This document shows, one piece after another, positions 50,941-59,293 of a DNA stretch of 61,649 nt (position 1 is its first letter; each line of letters opens with the position of its first letter). Both the position numbers and the translations under genes were made by a program. Origin of the DNA: Acidobacteriota bacterium (GTDB taxonomy: Bacteria > Acidobacteriota > Vicinamibacteria > Marinacidobacterales > Marinacidobacteraceae). The notes under the pieces are model-generated. The model was not told where the DNA came from, made no database searches, and worked only from the letters and a program-made list of their open reading frames with translations. The DNA is taken from the NCBI GenBank assembly GCA_022822745.1, contig JAJEAO010000072.1, positions 1 to 61,649 on the forward strand. The letters are read 5' to 3'.

Positions 50941-52407
50941 ATGATGGGCAAGACGAGGACGACCTGGTGGGGGGCGGCGGCGGCTGCGACGCTGATCGCG
51001 GCGTTCGCCTGCATGGCGGACAGCGGCTCGGAGTCCGGGGACGCCGACGACCTCGCCGACGAGCGCTTTCGCCGCTACGCCGCCGGCATCGGCGCCCATC
51101 ACCTCTGCTCGGGGGTGTTCGTCGTGGGACGGGTAACCGAGCGGTCGCCGGAGACCGTCCTCGAGGAGGACATCCGTCCGTTCGTCGGGTTCGCCTGGCA
51201 GGACGACTTCGAGTGGCGGGTGGACGAGGAGGACCGGAGCGCCACCGTGTGGGCGGCCGATGTGAACCCGCGCACCGCGCGCTACCACGACGATCAGGGG
51301 TGCGCGCTGCTCGAGGACGGGATGGACTCGGTGCGGTTCGAGCCGGTCCCGGTCCCCCGCGATCAGCCCCCGGCGTCCGAGACGGACTGGCCGCTCGGAG
51401 ATCGGGAGGCCGAAGAGCCCGACCAGCCGGGCGTGGAGCGGGAAGCGCTCGACGCCGCCCTCGACGCGGCGATGGCGGCCCCCCAGAACACGCGCGCCCT
51501 CGCGGTGGTTCGCCACGGGAAGATCGTCGGAGAGCGCTACGCCCCCGGCTTCACCCGCAACACCCCGCAGATCAGTTGGTCCGAGGGCAAGAGCCTGACC
51601 GCGACCCTGATCGGCGCGCTCATCCACAAGGGCCACTTCACCCTCGACGACCCGGCGCCGATCGCCGAGTGGCGCGAGGAGGGCGACCCCCGGGGCGCCA
51701 TCCTCATGCGGCACCTGCTCACGATGACGAGCGGACTCGACATGGAGAACCTGGGCCTGAACGGCGCCGAGTCCCTCGTGCCCGAGAACGAGCACATGCG
51801 GGTCTATTTCGATGCCCTGGACGTCTTCGACCACGCCTCCTCGCAGCCCTTCGGCATCGAGCCGGGGACCGAGTTCCGCTACCGCAACTCGGACCCGCTG
51901 ACGCTGGGTCGGATCGTCCGGGAGACCGTCGAGCGGAACGGCAGGGAGTACCTCACCCACCCGCAGCGGCTCGTGCTCGACCGGATCGGGTCGCGCGACT
52001 TCGTGCTGGAAACGGACCCGTGGGGGAACTTCATCCTGAGCGGCTACGAGTACGGGAGCGCCGCCGACTGGATGCGGTTCGGACTCCTGCACCTGTGGGA
52101 CGGGGAGTTCCTGGGCGACCGGATCCTGCCGGAGGGATGGTCCGAATTCGTGAGCGCCCCGTCCCCGGGAGCGAAGGAACAGGAATACGGCGGTCTGTGG
52201 TGGCTCAACCGGGGCGGCCGGCACCCCGACATCCCGCGGGACGCCTACTGGGCCGCCGGATTCATGGGGCAGATCACGATGGTCATCCCGTCGGAGGACG
52301 TCGTGATCGTGCGCCTCGGGCCGAGTCCGGGCGGATTCGACGACTACCTGAACCGGACGGTCGCCGCGATCCTCTCCGCGTTCGCCGACCCGGCGCCGGC
52401 GGACTGA
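50941..52407 (+). CDS. Serine hydrolase, beta-lactamase/6-aminohexanoate-dimer hydrolase family, lipoprotein
   Basis: 488 residues. A signal with lipobox AFAC (C24) suggests a lipoprotein. A cysteine-containing N-terminal domain (HLCSGVFVVGR) precedes the beta-lactamase fold, which has SxxK in SWSEGKS (S214-K217), YRN in FRYRNSDP and a C-terminal WAAGFMGQ in place of KTG. Such class C-like proteins are esterases, amidases or peptidases more often than true beta-lactamases. The ATG follows GAGGAGGGAC. It is separately transcribed (CATACT about 55 nt upstream is the best -10). Confidence 0.9.
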   Translation: MMGKTRTTWWGAAAAATLIAAFACMADSGSESGDADDLADERFRRYAAGIGAHHLCSGVFVVGRVTERSPETVLEEDIRPFVGFAWQDDFEWRVDEEDRSATVWAADVNPRTARYHDDQGCALLEDGMDSVRFEPVPVPRDQPPASETDWPLGDREAEEPDQPGVEREALDAALDAAMAAPQNTRALAVVRHGKIVGERYAPGFTRNTPQISWSEGKSLTATLIGALIHKGHFTLDDPAPIAEWREEGDPRGAILMRHLLTMTSGLDMENLGLNGAESLVPENEHMRVYFDALDVFDHASSQPFGIEPGTEFRYRNSDPLTLGRIVRETVERNGREYLTHPQRLVLDRIGSRDFVLETDPWGNFILSGYEYGSAADWMRFGLLHLWDGEFLGDRILPEGWSEFVSAPSPGAKEQEYGGLWWLNRGGRHPDIPRDAYWAAGFMGQITMVIPSEDVVIVRLGPSPGGFDDYLNRTVAAILSAFADPAPAD

Positions 52408-52423
52408 GGGTTCCACTCCCGCA

Positions 52424-53488
52424 GTGTTCATCCTGGGGGTCGAGACCTCCTGCGACGAGACCTCGGCGGCGGTCGTCGAGGACGGCCGGCGGGTGCTCTC
52501 CAACATCGTCTCCTCGCAGATCGCGTCCCATGCGCCCTACGGCGGGGTCGTGCCGGAGATCGCCTCCCGCCAGCATCTGCTGAACCTCGCGCCGGTCGTG
52601 CGCCGCGCCCTCGACGACGCCGGCGTGGACCCAGGCGACATCGGCGCGGTGGCGGTGACCCGGGGCCCGGGCCTGATCGGGGCTCTCCTCGCCGGCGTCT
52701 CGTTCGCCAAGGCGTTCGCGTTCGCCCGGGGCCTGCCCCTCGTCGGCGTGGATCACATCGAGGGCCACATCCGGGCGTGCTTTCTGGACGGCCCTCCGGT
52801 TCCGCACCCGGCGCTCGCCCTCGTCGTCTCGGGGGGGCACACCAGCCTGTTCCTGAGCGAGGCGGAGGGGGAGTACCGCCTGCTCGGCAAGACCCGGGAT
52901 GACGCCGCCGGGGAGGCCTACGACAAGCTGGCGAAGCGGCTCGGTCTCGGCTACCCCGGCGGTCCGATCCTGGACCGGCTGGCGCAGCGGGGAAACGCGG
53001 AGCGCCATCTCTTCTCGCTGCCGCACTTCTCCGACGGGGCGCGGCTGGACTTCAGCTTCTCCGGACTGAAGACGCAGGCGCTGCGACGCATCGAGGCCGA
53101 GGCGGTCACGCCGGTCGAACGCGGCGAGGATCCTTTCCAGCGCGAGGATGTCCGGGATCTGGCGGCGGGGTTCCAGTCCGCGGTGGTCCGGGCGCTGGCT
53201 CGCGCCGTGGAGCGCGCCCTCGAGACGACGCCGGCGTCCTCCATCCTCCTCACCGGCGGCGTCGCGGCGAACTCGGCTCTCCGGAAGCGCTTCGCTGCGC
53301 TCGGCGAGGAGCGCGGGCTCCCGGTCTTCACCCCGACGATCGCGCTCTCCACCGACAACGCCGCCATGATCGCGGCCGCCGGCTGGGTCGCCCTGCGCCG
53401 GGGGGATCGCGACGGGCCCGGCCTCACCGCCGACACCGGGCTCCGGCTCGGTGAATCGGGGCCGCGGCGCTCCCGCCGCCACCGCTGA
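52424..53488 (+). CDS. tsaD: tRNA N6-threonylcarbamoyladenosine synthase subunit TsaD
   Basis: 354 residues of the Kae1/TsaD ASKHA family, which transfers threonylcarbamoyl to A37 of ANN-decoding tRNAs. It opens with the signature ILGVETSCDETSAAVVE. Metal ligands H111 and H115 lie in DHIEGH, and LVVSGGHTSL, KTRDDAAGEAYDK, FSFSGLKTQ and TDNAAMIAAAG are all present. It starts at GTG, 16 nt after the serine hydrolase. The length is normal. Confidence 0.97.
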   Translation: MFILGVETSCDETSAAVVEDGRRVLSNIVSSQIASHAPYGGVVPEIASRQHLLNLAPVVRRALDDAGVDPGDIGAVAVTRGPGLIGALLAGVSFAKAFAFARGLPLVGVDHIEGHIRACFLDGPPVPHPALALVVSGGHTSLFLSEAEGEYRLLGKTRDDAAGEAYDKLAKRLGLGYPGGPILDRLAQRGNAERHLFSLPHFSDGARLDFSFSGLKTQALRRIEAEAVTPVERGEDPFQREDVRDLAAGFQSAVVRALARAVERALETTPASSILLTGGVAANSALRKRFAALGEERGLPVFTPTIALSTDNAAMIAAAGWVALRRGDRDGPGLTADTGLRLGESGPRRSRRHR

Positions 53489-53536
53489 GCTCGTCGGTCT
53501 CCCGACTCCCGGACGGCGCGGTCCCGAGCCGCCGGG

Positions 53537-53542
53537 GATAAT
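53537..53542 (+). promoter_or_regulatory. Putative -10 element GATAAT (OPT/RLP-cupin)
   Basis: GATAAT within the 14-mer cggggataatggcg (53533-53546), identical to that at 16453-16466. It lies 28 nt before the OPT ATG. Confidence 0.45.
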
Positions 53543-53570
53543 GGCGCGGTTCCCGTCCCGAGGAGGCTCC

Positions 53571-55520
53571 ATGGCGAATTCCCCCGGCAACCCCCGCGAG
53601 TTCACCCTCCGCGCCCTGCTGCTCGGCCTGTTCATGGCCGTCGTGCTCGGGGCCGCGAACGCCTACCTCGGGATCCGCGCCGGACAGACGGTCGCGGCCA
53701 CCTTCCCCGCCGCCGTGGTCGCCATGGTCGTCATCCGCGGCCTGTTCCGGGGCAGCCTCCTCGAGGAGAACATCGCCCGGACGACGGCGTCAGTCGGCGA
53801 GGCGCTCGCCGCCGGGGCGATCTTCACGCTTCCGGCCTTCCTCATGGCCGGCGCCTGGGAGGAGTTCCACTATCTCGAAAGCACGCTGCTGATGCTCGTC
53901 GGCGGCCTGCTCGGCATCCTGTTCGTCGTCATCCTGCGCCGGAGCATGGTGAACGACCCCGAGCTCCCCTTCCCCGAATCGGTCGCCGCCGCCGAGATCC
54001 ATCGCGCCGGCGAAGGACGCGGCGGCGGGCGGCTGCTGTTCCAGATGATGGGCGTGGGCGCGGTCATCGAGATCCTCAAGAACTCGAAGGGCATCCAGTT
54101 GTTCACCGACCGGATCGCGGGCGCGCTCGGCTACGGCTCGTTCCAGGGCGCGGTCGCGGTCGGCGGCCAGTCGTTCGGCGCGGCGGCCCAGCCGGGCGTC
54201 CTGCCGTTCTCCACTCCGGCGGCCTCGCCCGCCTATCTCGGCGTCGGCTACATCATCGGACCGCGGCTCGCGGCCCTCACCTTCTCCGGCGGGGTCTTCG
54301 CCTGGTGGTTCATGATCCCGGCCGTCCTGTTCTTCAACCCGGACTTCGCCGACGCCGGCCGCATCGCCGCGGCGGGCGCCGACTGGACGACCGTGAGCGG
54401 CGTCGTCTGGTCCGAGCTGGTCCGGCCGATCGCGGTGGGCGCCATGATCGCGGGCGCGGTCTGGACCCTGCTGCGGATGCGCAAGTCGCTCGGCGAGGGG
54501 CTCCGCCGCTCGATCGCCGAACTGCGCACCGGCCGCCCGCCGGGCGACGGCGACGAGAAGGACCGGGACATCCCGTTCTCCTGGACCGCCGCCGGGGTCG
54601 TCGCGCTCGTCATCCCCACCTTCCTGCTCTACCAGTACTACACCGGCCAGCCTCTCGGGGCCCTCGGGTCGGCGATCGTGATGATCGTGGCCGGATTCTT
54701 CTTCTCGGCCGTCGCCGGGTACCTGGTGGGCGTGATCGGCAGCTCCTCGAACCCGGTCTCGGGACTCACGATCTCGACGCTGCTCCTGGCCGCGCTCCTC
54801 ATGACCTTCCTCGGCGTCACCGGGGAGCAGGGAGTGGCGGCGGTTCTCGGCGTCGCCGCGGTCGTCTGCTGCGCCTGCGCCGTCGCCGGAGACATGCTCC
54901 AGGATCTGAAGGTGGGTCAGATCCTCGGCGGAACCCCGTTCCGGATGGAGTGGGCCGAGATCATCGGCGTGGTCTTCGCCTCGGCGTTCCTCGTGCTTCC
55001 GATGATGCTCCTCCATCGGGGGGACATCGCCGCCGGCGGGGTCGGGGTCGGAGGCGCCGAGCTGCCCGCGCCCCAGGCGGGGCTCATGGCGCTCCTCTCG
55101 CAGGGCATCGTGGGCGGAGACATGCGCTGGCCGCTCGTCGTCTTCGGCGTCGCGCTGTGCTTCTTCCTGATCCTGATCCAGGCGCCGTCGCCGATGCTGA
55201 TCGCGGTGGGCATGTACCTCCCGCTCCAGACCACGTTCGCCATCTTCGTCGGCGGCTTCTTCCGCTGGCTGAGCGACCGGCGGATGGCGTCCCTCGACGC
55301 CGCCGGGCGGACGCGCGGCGAGAGCGCGGGCACCCTGATCGCCTCCGGGCTGATCGCCGGCGAGGCGCTCATGGGGGTCGCCCTCTCCGGGTTCGCGGTG
55401 TGGAACCTCACCCTGCCGACCCCGGTGCTGGCGCCGTCGGGCATCCCCGGATTCCTGGTGTTCGTCCTGCTCGGCTGGTTCCTCGTGAGGATCCCGCTGC
55501 GCTACGCGCGCCGTGCCTGA
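53571..55520 (+). CDS. OPT family oligopeptide/metal-chelate transporter
   Basis: 649 residues with about 14-16 hydrophobic helices. Family landmarks are GAANAYLGIRAGQTVAATFP near the start, VNDPELPFPESVAAAEIH, IGSSSNPVSGLTISTLLLA and AVAGDMLQDLKVGQILGGTP. OPT proteins import peptides or metal chelates with protons. AGGAGG lies 4 nt before the ATG. The last 8 nt overlap the start of the RuBisCO-like/cupin gene, so the two are translated together. An M20 dipeptidase is encoded convergently just beyond, so peptide uptake is plausible. Confidence 0.93.
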   Translation: MANSPGNPREFTLRALLLGLFMAVVLGAANAYLGIRAGQTVAATFPAAVVAMVVIRGLFRGSLLEENIARTTASVGEALAAGAIFTLPAFLMAGAWEEFHYLESTLLMLVGGLLGILFVVILRRSMVNDPELPFPESVAAAEIHRAGEGRGGGRLLFQMMGVGAVIEILKNSKGIQLFTDRIAGALGYGSFQGAVAVGGQSFGAAAQPGVLPFSTPAASPAYLGVGYIIGPRLAALTFSGGVFAWWFMIPAVLFFNPDFADAGRIAAAGADWTTVSGVVWSELVRPIAVGAMIAGAVWTLLRMRKSLGEGLRRSIAELRTGRPPGDGDEKDRDIPFSWTAAGVVALVIPTFLLYQYYTGQPLGALGSAIVMIVAGFFFSAVAGYLVGVIGSSSNPVSGLTISTLLLAALLMTFLGVTGEQGVAAVLGVAAVVCCACAVAGDMLQDLKVGQILGGTPFRMEWAEIIGVVFASAFLVLPMMLLHRGDIAAGGVGVGGAELPAPQAGLMALLSQGIVGGDMRWPLVVFGVALCFFLILIQAPSPMLIAVGMYLPLQTTFAIFVGGFFRWLSDRRMASLDAAGRTRGESAGTLIASGLIAGEALMGVALSGFAVWNLTLPTPVLAPSGIPGFLVFVLLGWFLVRIPLRYARRA

Positions 55521-57105
55521 CGGCCGGGTTCACGCCCTCTACCGGGTTCCCGCGGAGCCCGGAGAGGCGCAGGCACTCGCCCGGAGCATCGCGATCGAAC
55601 AGACGGTCGAGGTTCCGGAGGCGCTCCTGCCTCCCGGGAGCGCCCCCGCGGCGCTCACGGGACGGATCGAGTCCGTCGAACGGGATCCGGAGCAGCCGGG
55701 CTGCTCGCGGGTGGGGATCTCCTACCCGGAGGCGCTCGCCGGAGATCTCTTCGGGCTTCTGAATGTCGCCTTCGGCAACGTCTCGATGCTGCGGGGCGTG
55801 CGCCTCCTCGACCTGAGCCCTCCGGCGTCGCTTCTCGCATCGCTCCGCGGCCCGAACCACGGCGTGACCGGGGTGCGACGCCGGCGAGGCGTCTTCGGGC
55901 GGCCTCTCCTCGCCACCGCCGTGAAGCCGCGCGGCCTGCCGGTTCGGGAGCTGGCGGCGCTCGCGGAAGCCTTCGCCCGCGGCGGCGGGGATCTGATCAA
56001 GGACGACCAGAACCTGACGGACGACTTCGAGGCGTTCCGGGACCGGGTCTTCGCCTGCGCCGAGGCGGTGGACCGCGGCAACCAGGCCACCGGAGGCCAG
56101 ACGCTCTACCTGCCCCATGCGGGGGCGCCGGCGGATCGGATCGAACGCTACGTGGAGTTCGCGGCGGAGACCGGACTGCCGGGCGTTCTGGTCTGCCCGA
56201 TGCTGATCGGGCTGGACTCGATGCGAAGCCTGGCCGAACGCTATCCGCTGATCTTCATGGCGCATCCCTCCCTGAGCGGTTCGTTCACGCACGCGGGCCC
56301 CGGCGGCGTGGACCCGGGAGTGCTGCTCGGGACGCTGTTCCGGCTTGCCGGGGCGGACATCTCGGTGTTTCCCGACCGCGGCGGCCGATTCCGCTACCCG
56401 GAAGCCGCCTGCCGATCCATCACCGGGAAACTCCGGGATCCCCTCGGGGGCCTGTCCCGATCCTGGCCCGCGCCCGCGGGCGGCATGGCGCTCGGCGAGG
56501 CGCCCGAAGTCGCCCGCCGCTACGGCCCCGACTCGGTGCTGCTCATCGGGGGAGCGCTGCTGACCCACCCGGAGGGCGTCGAAGCCGGAACCCGCGCGCT
56601 CGTCGAGGCGCTGCGCGAGGAGTTTCCCGAGCGCGCCGCCGAGCCGGCGGCGCCGCCTCGACCCGCGCCGGCCCGACCCCGCCGCCTCGCCTTCCTCGGC
56701 GAGGGACAGTGGGAGGGCCGGACCAGTTCACCCTACAAGGACGCCCGGGATCTGGCGTTCCGCGGGGTCCGGCGGGTGGAGCTCGTCGGCAAGTTCGGCG
56801 AACGGACCCGCTGCGACCTCCGCTACTTCGAAGTCGAGCCGGGCGGATTCACGAGCCTCGAGCGCCACCTCCACACCCACCTGGTCATCGGGGCCCGGGG
56901 CGAGGGCGTCCTGCGCCTCGGAGACCGCGACTTCCCGTTGCGCCCGCTCGACGTGGCCACGGTGGGACCGCTCGAGACCCACCAGCTCTCGAATCCGACC
57001 GGCCGTCCCTTCGGGTTCTTCTGCGTCGTGGACCGCGACCGGGACCGGCCGTTCCGGGCCGCGCCGGCGGACCGCCGAAACGTCCCCGCGGGCGCGTCCG
57101 GCTGA
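55513..57105 (+). CDS. RuBisCO-like protein (form IV) fused to a C-terminal cupin
   Basis: 530 residues. Residues 1-375 are a RuBisCO large-subunit fold. K138 lies in TAVKPRGL (for KPKLG), K163-D-D-Q166 in GGDLIKDDQN (the carbamylated lysine kept, glutamate ligand replaced by Gln), H251 in MAHPSLSGSF, K306 in GKLRDP (loop 6) and GGMALGEAPEV near the end. These changes exclude CO2 fixation and indicate a RuBisCO-like protein. After an Ala/Pro linker (375-390), a cupin follows with HLHTHLVIGARGEGVLRLGD and VGPLETHQLSN. In Rhodospirillum rubrum a RuBisCO-like isomerase and a cupin act consecutively on methylthioribulose phosphate; this protein could join both steps, which is inference. GTG start within the OPT gene end. 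Confidence 0.88.
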   Translation: MPDGRVHALYRVPAEPGEAQALARSIAIEQTVEVPEALLPPGSAPAALTGRIESVERDPEQPGCSRVGISYPEALAGDLFGLLNVAFGNVSMLRGVRLLDLSPPASLLASLRGPNHGVTGVRRRRGVFGRPLLATAVKPRGLPVRELAALAEAFARGGGDLIKDDQNLTDDFEAFRDRVFACAEAVDRGNQATGGQTLYLPHAGAPADRIERYVEFAAETGLPGVLVCPMLIGLDSMRSLAERYPLIFMAHPSLSGSFTHAGPGGVDPGVLLGTLFRLAGADISVFPDRGGRFRYPEAACRSITGKLRDPLGGLSRSWPAPAGGMALGEAPEVARRYGPDSVLLIGGALLTHPEGVEAGTRALVEALREEFPERAAEPAAPPRPAPARPRRLAFLGEGQWEGRTSSPYKDARDLAFRGVRRVELVGKFGERTRCDLRYFEVEPGGFTSLERHLHTHLVIGARGEGVLRLGDRDFPLRPLDVATVGPLETHQLSNPTGRPFGFFCVVDRDRDRPFRAAPADRRNVPAGASG

Positions 57106-57111
57106 CCTCGC

Positions 57112-58524
57112 TCAGCTTCGCCAGCTTCGCTCGCCGTGGCGGGCGACCACTCGGGCGACCGCTCCGGTGAGCCGCTTGGCATAGGCCACGTGCAGGAACT
57201 CGTTGGGTCCGTGCGCATTGGAACCGGGCCCGAGAACGCCGGTCACGACGAACTGCGCTTCGGGGAACCGGTCCCCCAGCATCGCCATGAACGGGATCGT
57301 CCCGCCCTCACCCATGTGGACCGCGGGCTTCCCGAACTCGGCGCGCGACGCCTCGTCCAGCGCGTCGCCGAGCCACGGCGCCAGCGGGGGAGCGTTCCAG
57401 CCCGCCGCCGGTTCGTGGAAGTGGAGCGCGACTCCCGCGCCGAACGGCGGGTCCGTCTCGACCAGCTCCCGGATCTCGCGCTGAACCGCGAGGGGATCCG
57501 CGGTGGGGGGCATGCGGATGGAGAAGTTGAGCGTGACCTGCGGCAGCAGGACGTTGCCCGCCTTCTCGAGCGGCGGCAGCCCCCCCGCCCCGGTGATGGC
57601 GAGATTCGGACGCCAGGTCCGGTTCAGGATCTGCTCGCGCATGGACAGTTTCGCCGGGCCGCAGCCCTCGACCCACGGGAACCGGTCGAAGGCGTCCGGC
57701 CCCATGGTTTCGGCGGCGGCCTGCGCCTGCTCGACCCGTTGCGCCGGGATCTCGACATCGAGCGAGGGCGGCGTCATCCGGTCGGTCCGCGGTTCCTCGA
57801 GGCGATCCAGCAGCTTGCGCAGCACCAGGAACGGCGGCGGCACGATCCCCCCGGCGTCCCCGGAGTGGACTCCTTCCGTCAGGACATCCGCCCGCAGCGT
57901 GCCGCCCACGATGCCGCGCAGCGAGGTGGTGCACCAGAGCTGCTCGTAGTTTCCGGCGCCCGAGTCGAGGCAGATCACGAGGTCCGGACTGCCGATGACG
58001 CCGGAATACTCCTCGATCCAGGCGGGGAGATCCGGGGAGCCGCTCTCTTCGGAGAACTCGATGAGCACGACGACGCGGGAGCGCTTCCGGCCCTCGCGAG
58101 CCACCGCCTTGAGCGCGGCCAGCGCGGCGAAGAGCGCGTAACCGTCGTCGGCGCCGCCTCTCCCGTAGAGCCGGTCGCCCTCGCGGACCGGCGTCCACGG
58201 CGCGAGGCCTTCCCGCCACCCGACCATCTCCGGCTGCTTGTCGAGGTGGCCGTACATCAGGATCGTGCCCTCGGCGTCGCCCGGGCAGTCCACGAGCAGC
58301 AGCGGAGTCCGACCGGGGACGCGGCCCACATGGAGGGTCGCGTCCTCCGGCGCATGCTTCTCGATGAAGGCCCGACCGAGTTCCAGCGCGGACTCCAGGT
58401 GGCCGTGCGCCTCCCAGTCGGCGTCGAACAGCACCGAGACCGCCGGGACGGCGATGTACTCGCTCAGCGGCGGGAGGATCTCCTCCTCCCAGAAGCGGTC
58501 GAGGAACGCGCGGGTGTCACTCAT
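57112..58524 (-). CDS. M20 family metallopeptidase (dipeptidase type)
   Basis: 470 residues. Di-zinc site motifs are MYGHLDKQP (about residues 92-100), YGRGGADDGYAL with the bridging aspartate, EFSEESGS with the catalytic glutamate, and SNAHGPNEF near the C-terminus. The insert dimerisation domain contains EGVHSGDAGG. The form matches cytosolic non-specific dipeptidase/carboxypeptidase. TACCAT lies 8 nt before the ATG without a Shine-Dalgarno, suggesting a leaderless start. It is convergent with the RuBisCO-like gene, with 6 bp between stops. Confidence 0.94.
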   Translation of the reverse strand: MSDTRAFLDRFWEEEILPPLSEYIAVPAVSVLFDADWEAHGHLESALELGRAFIEKHAPEDATLHVGRVPGRTPLLLVDCPGDAEGTILMYGHLDKQPEMVGWREGLAPWTPVREGDRLYGRGGADDGYALFAALAALKAVAREGRKRSRVVVLIEFSEESGSPDLPAWIEEYSGVIGSPDLVICLDSGAGNYEQLWCTTSLRGIVGGTLRADVLTEGVHSGDAGGIVPPPFLVLRKLLDRLEEPRTDRMTPPSLDVEIPAQRVEQAQAAAETMGPDAFDRFPWVEGCGPAKLSMREQILNRTWRPNLAITGAGGLPPLEKAGNVLLPQVTLNFSIRMPPTADPLAVQREIRELVETDPPFGAGVALHFHEPAAGWNAPPLAPWLGDALDEASRAEFGKPAVHMGEGGTIPFMAMLGDRFPEAQFVVTGVLGPGSNAHGPNEFLHVAYAKRLTGAVARVVARHGERSWRS

Positions 58525-58532
58525 GACCGGGG

Positions 58533-58538
58533 ATGGTA
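58533..58538 (-). promoter_or_regulatory. Putative -10 element TACCAT
   Basis: TANNNT hexamer 8 nt before the M20 peptidase ATG. Confidence 0.35.
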
Positions 58539-58638
58539 GGCCCGCCGACGGGCGACGCGACGCGCGGGCCGCGTCCCGAGCCCCCGATTCCCTGCTCACC
58601 GCTCGCGCGCGGTGATGAAGACCGGACCGGCGCGCGGC

Positions 58639-59130
58639 TCAGACGCAGGGCGGCGCGAGCGCGACGTAGAGCGCGCCGCTGCCACCGTGCTCCGGCCGGG
58701 CGACTTCCCACCCGGCGACCAGCTCGGGCTTCCAGGCCGCGAGCCACTCGGGCACCCGTCGCGCGAGCACCGACCTTCCGCCGGGCGAGCGGTAACCCTT
58801 GCCGTGGATCACCACGACGAACCGCGCCCCGCGCGCCCGTCGAGACCTGAGGAAGCGCTCGATGCGCTGCCGGGCAACCGGTTGGGTGCACTGGCGGACC
58901 GAGACCTCGCACCCGTCCGAAACCCGGCGCCGACCCTTCCGCAGGTCGCGCAGAACGGAGGAGGGCGTCGGCGCGCGGGACGGCGCCCTCGCCAGCCGGG
59001 CGGCAGCGGCGGCCTCCACCGGCCCCTCGGTGAGCGCCGCCTCGAAGAGCCGGCGATCGGCCTCGGTCCCCTTCAGGACGGGCCTCCACGAGAGCGGCGG
59101 CGGCCTCCTCGGGCGCATGGGATCCGGCAT
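58639..59130 (-). CDS. Smr/MutS2-type DNA-binding/nuclease domain protein
   Basis: 163 residues. A Pro/Arg-rich N-terminus leads to a stand-alone Smr domain: QPVARQRIERFLRSRRARG, VVVIHGKGYRSPGGRSVLARRV and PEHGGSGALYVAL. The HGKG loop and GGSGALYV are the family hallmarks; the DLHG-type motif is not seen. Smr domains bind nucleic acid and some nick it. Two ATGs four codons apart (59130, 59118) could serve. TACAAT at 59173-59168 is the likely -10, about 38 nt upstream. Confidence 0.9.
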   Translation of the reverse strand: MPDPMRPRRPPPLSWRPVLKGTEADRRLFEAALTEGPVEAAAAARLARAPSRAPTPSSVLRDLRKGRRRVSDGCEVSVRQCTQPVARQRIERFLRSRRARGARFVVVIHGKGYRSPGGRSVLARRVPEWLAAWKPELVAGWEVARPEHGGSGALYVALAPPCV

Positions 59131-59167
59131 CGCGTTCGGACCCGGGCTCCGCCGGACCCGGAGGCGA

Positions 59168-59173
59168 ATTGTA
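59168..59173 (-). promoter_or_regulatory. Putative -10 element TACAAT (Smr gene)
   Basis: TACAAT on the minus strand in the 163-bp divergent region between the Smr gene and the seven-heme cytochrome gene. Confidence 0.4.
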
Positions 59174-59276
59174 GAAGCCGCCCGGCGCGGACGGAAGCCG
59201 CTGGACGGGCCACCCTCCTTGCCACTGGGGGGACACCGGGAGGGGGTGGCGAATCCCTGCCCCCGGATCTGCCGGG

Positions 59277-59282
59277 TACATT
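59277..59282 (+). promoter_or_regulatory. Putative -10 element TACATT (cytochrome/TPR gene)
   Basis: TACATT 11 nt before the ATG of the multiheme gene; there is no Shine-Dalgarno, so the leader would be only a few bases. Confidence 0.4.
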
Positions 59283-59293
59283 GCCGTCCGACC

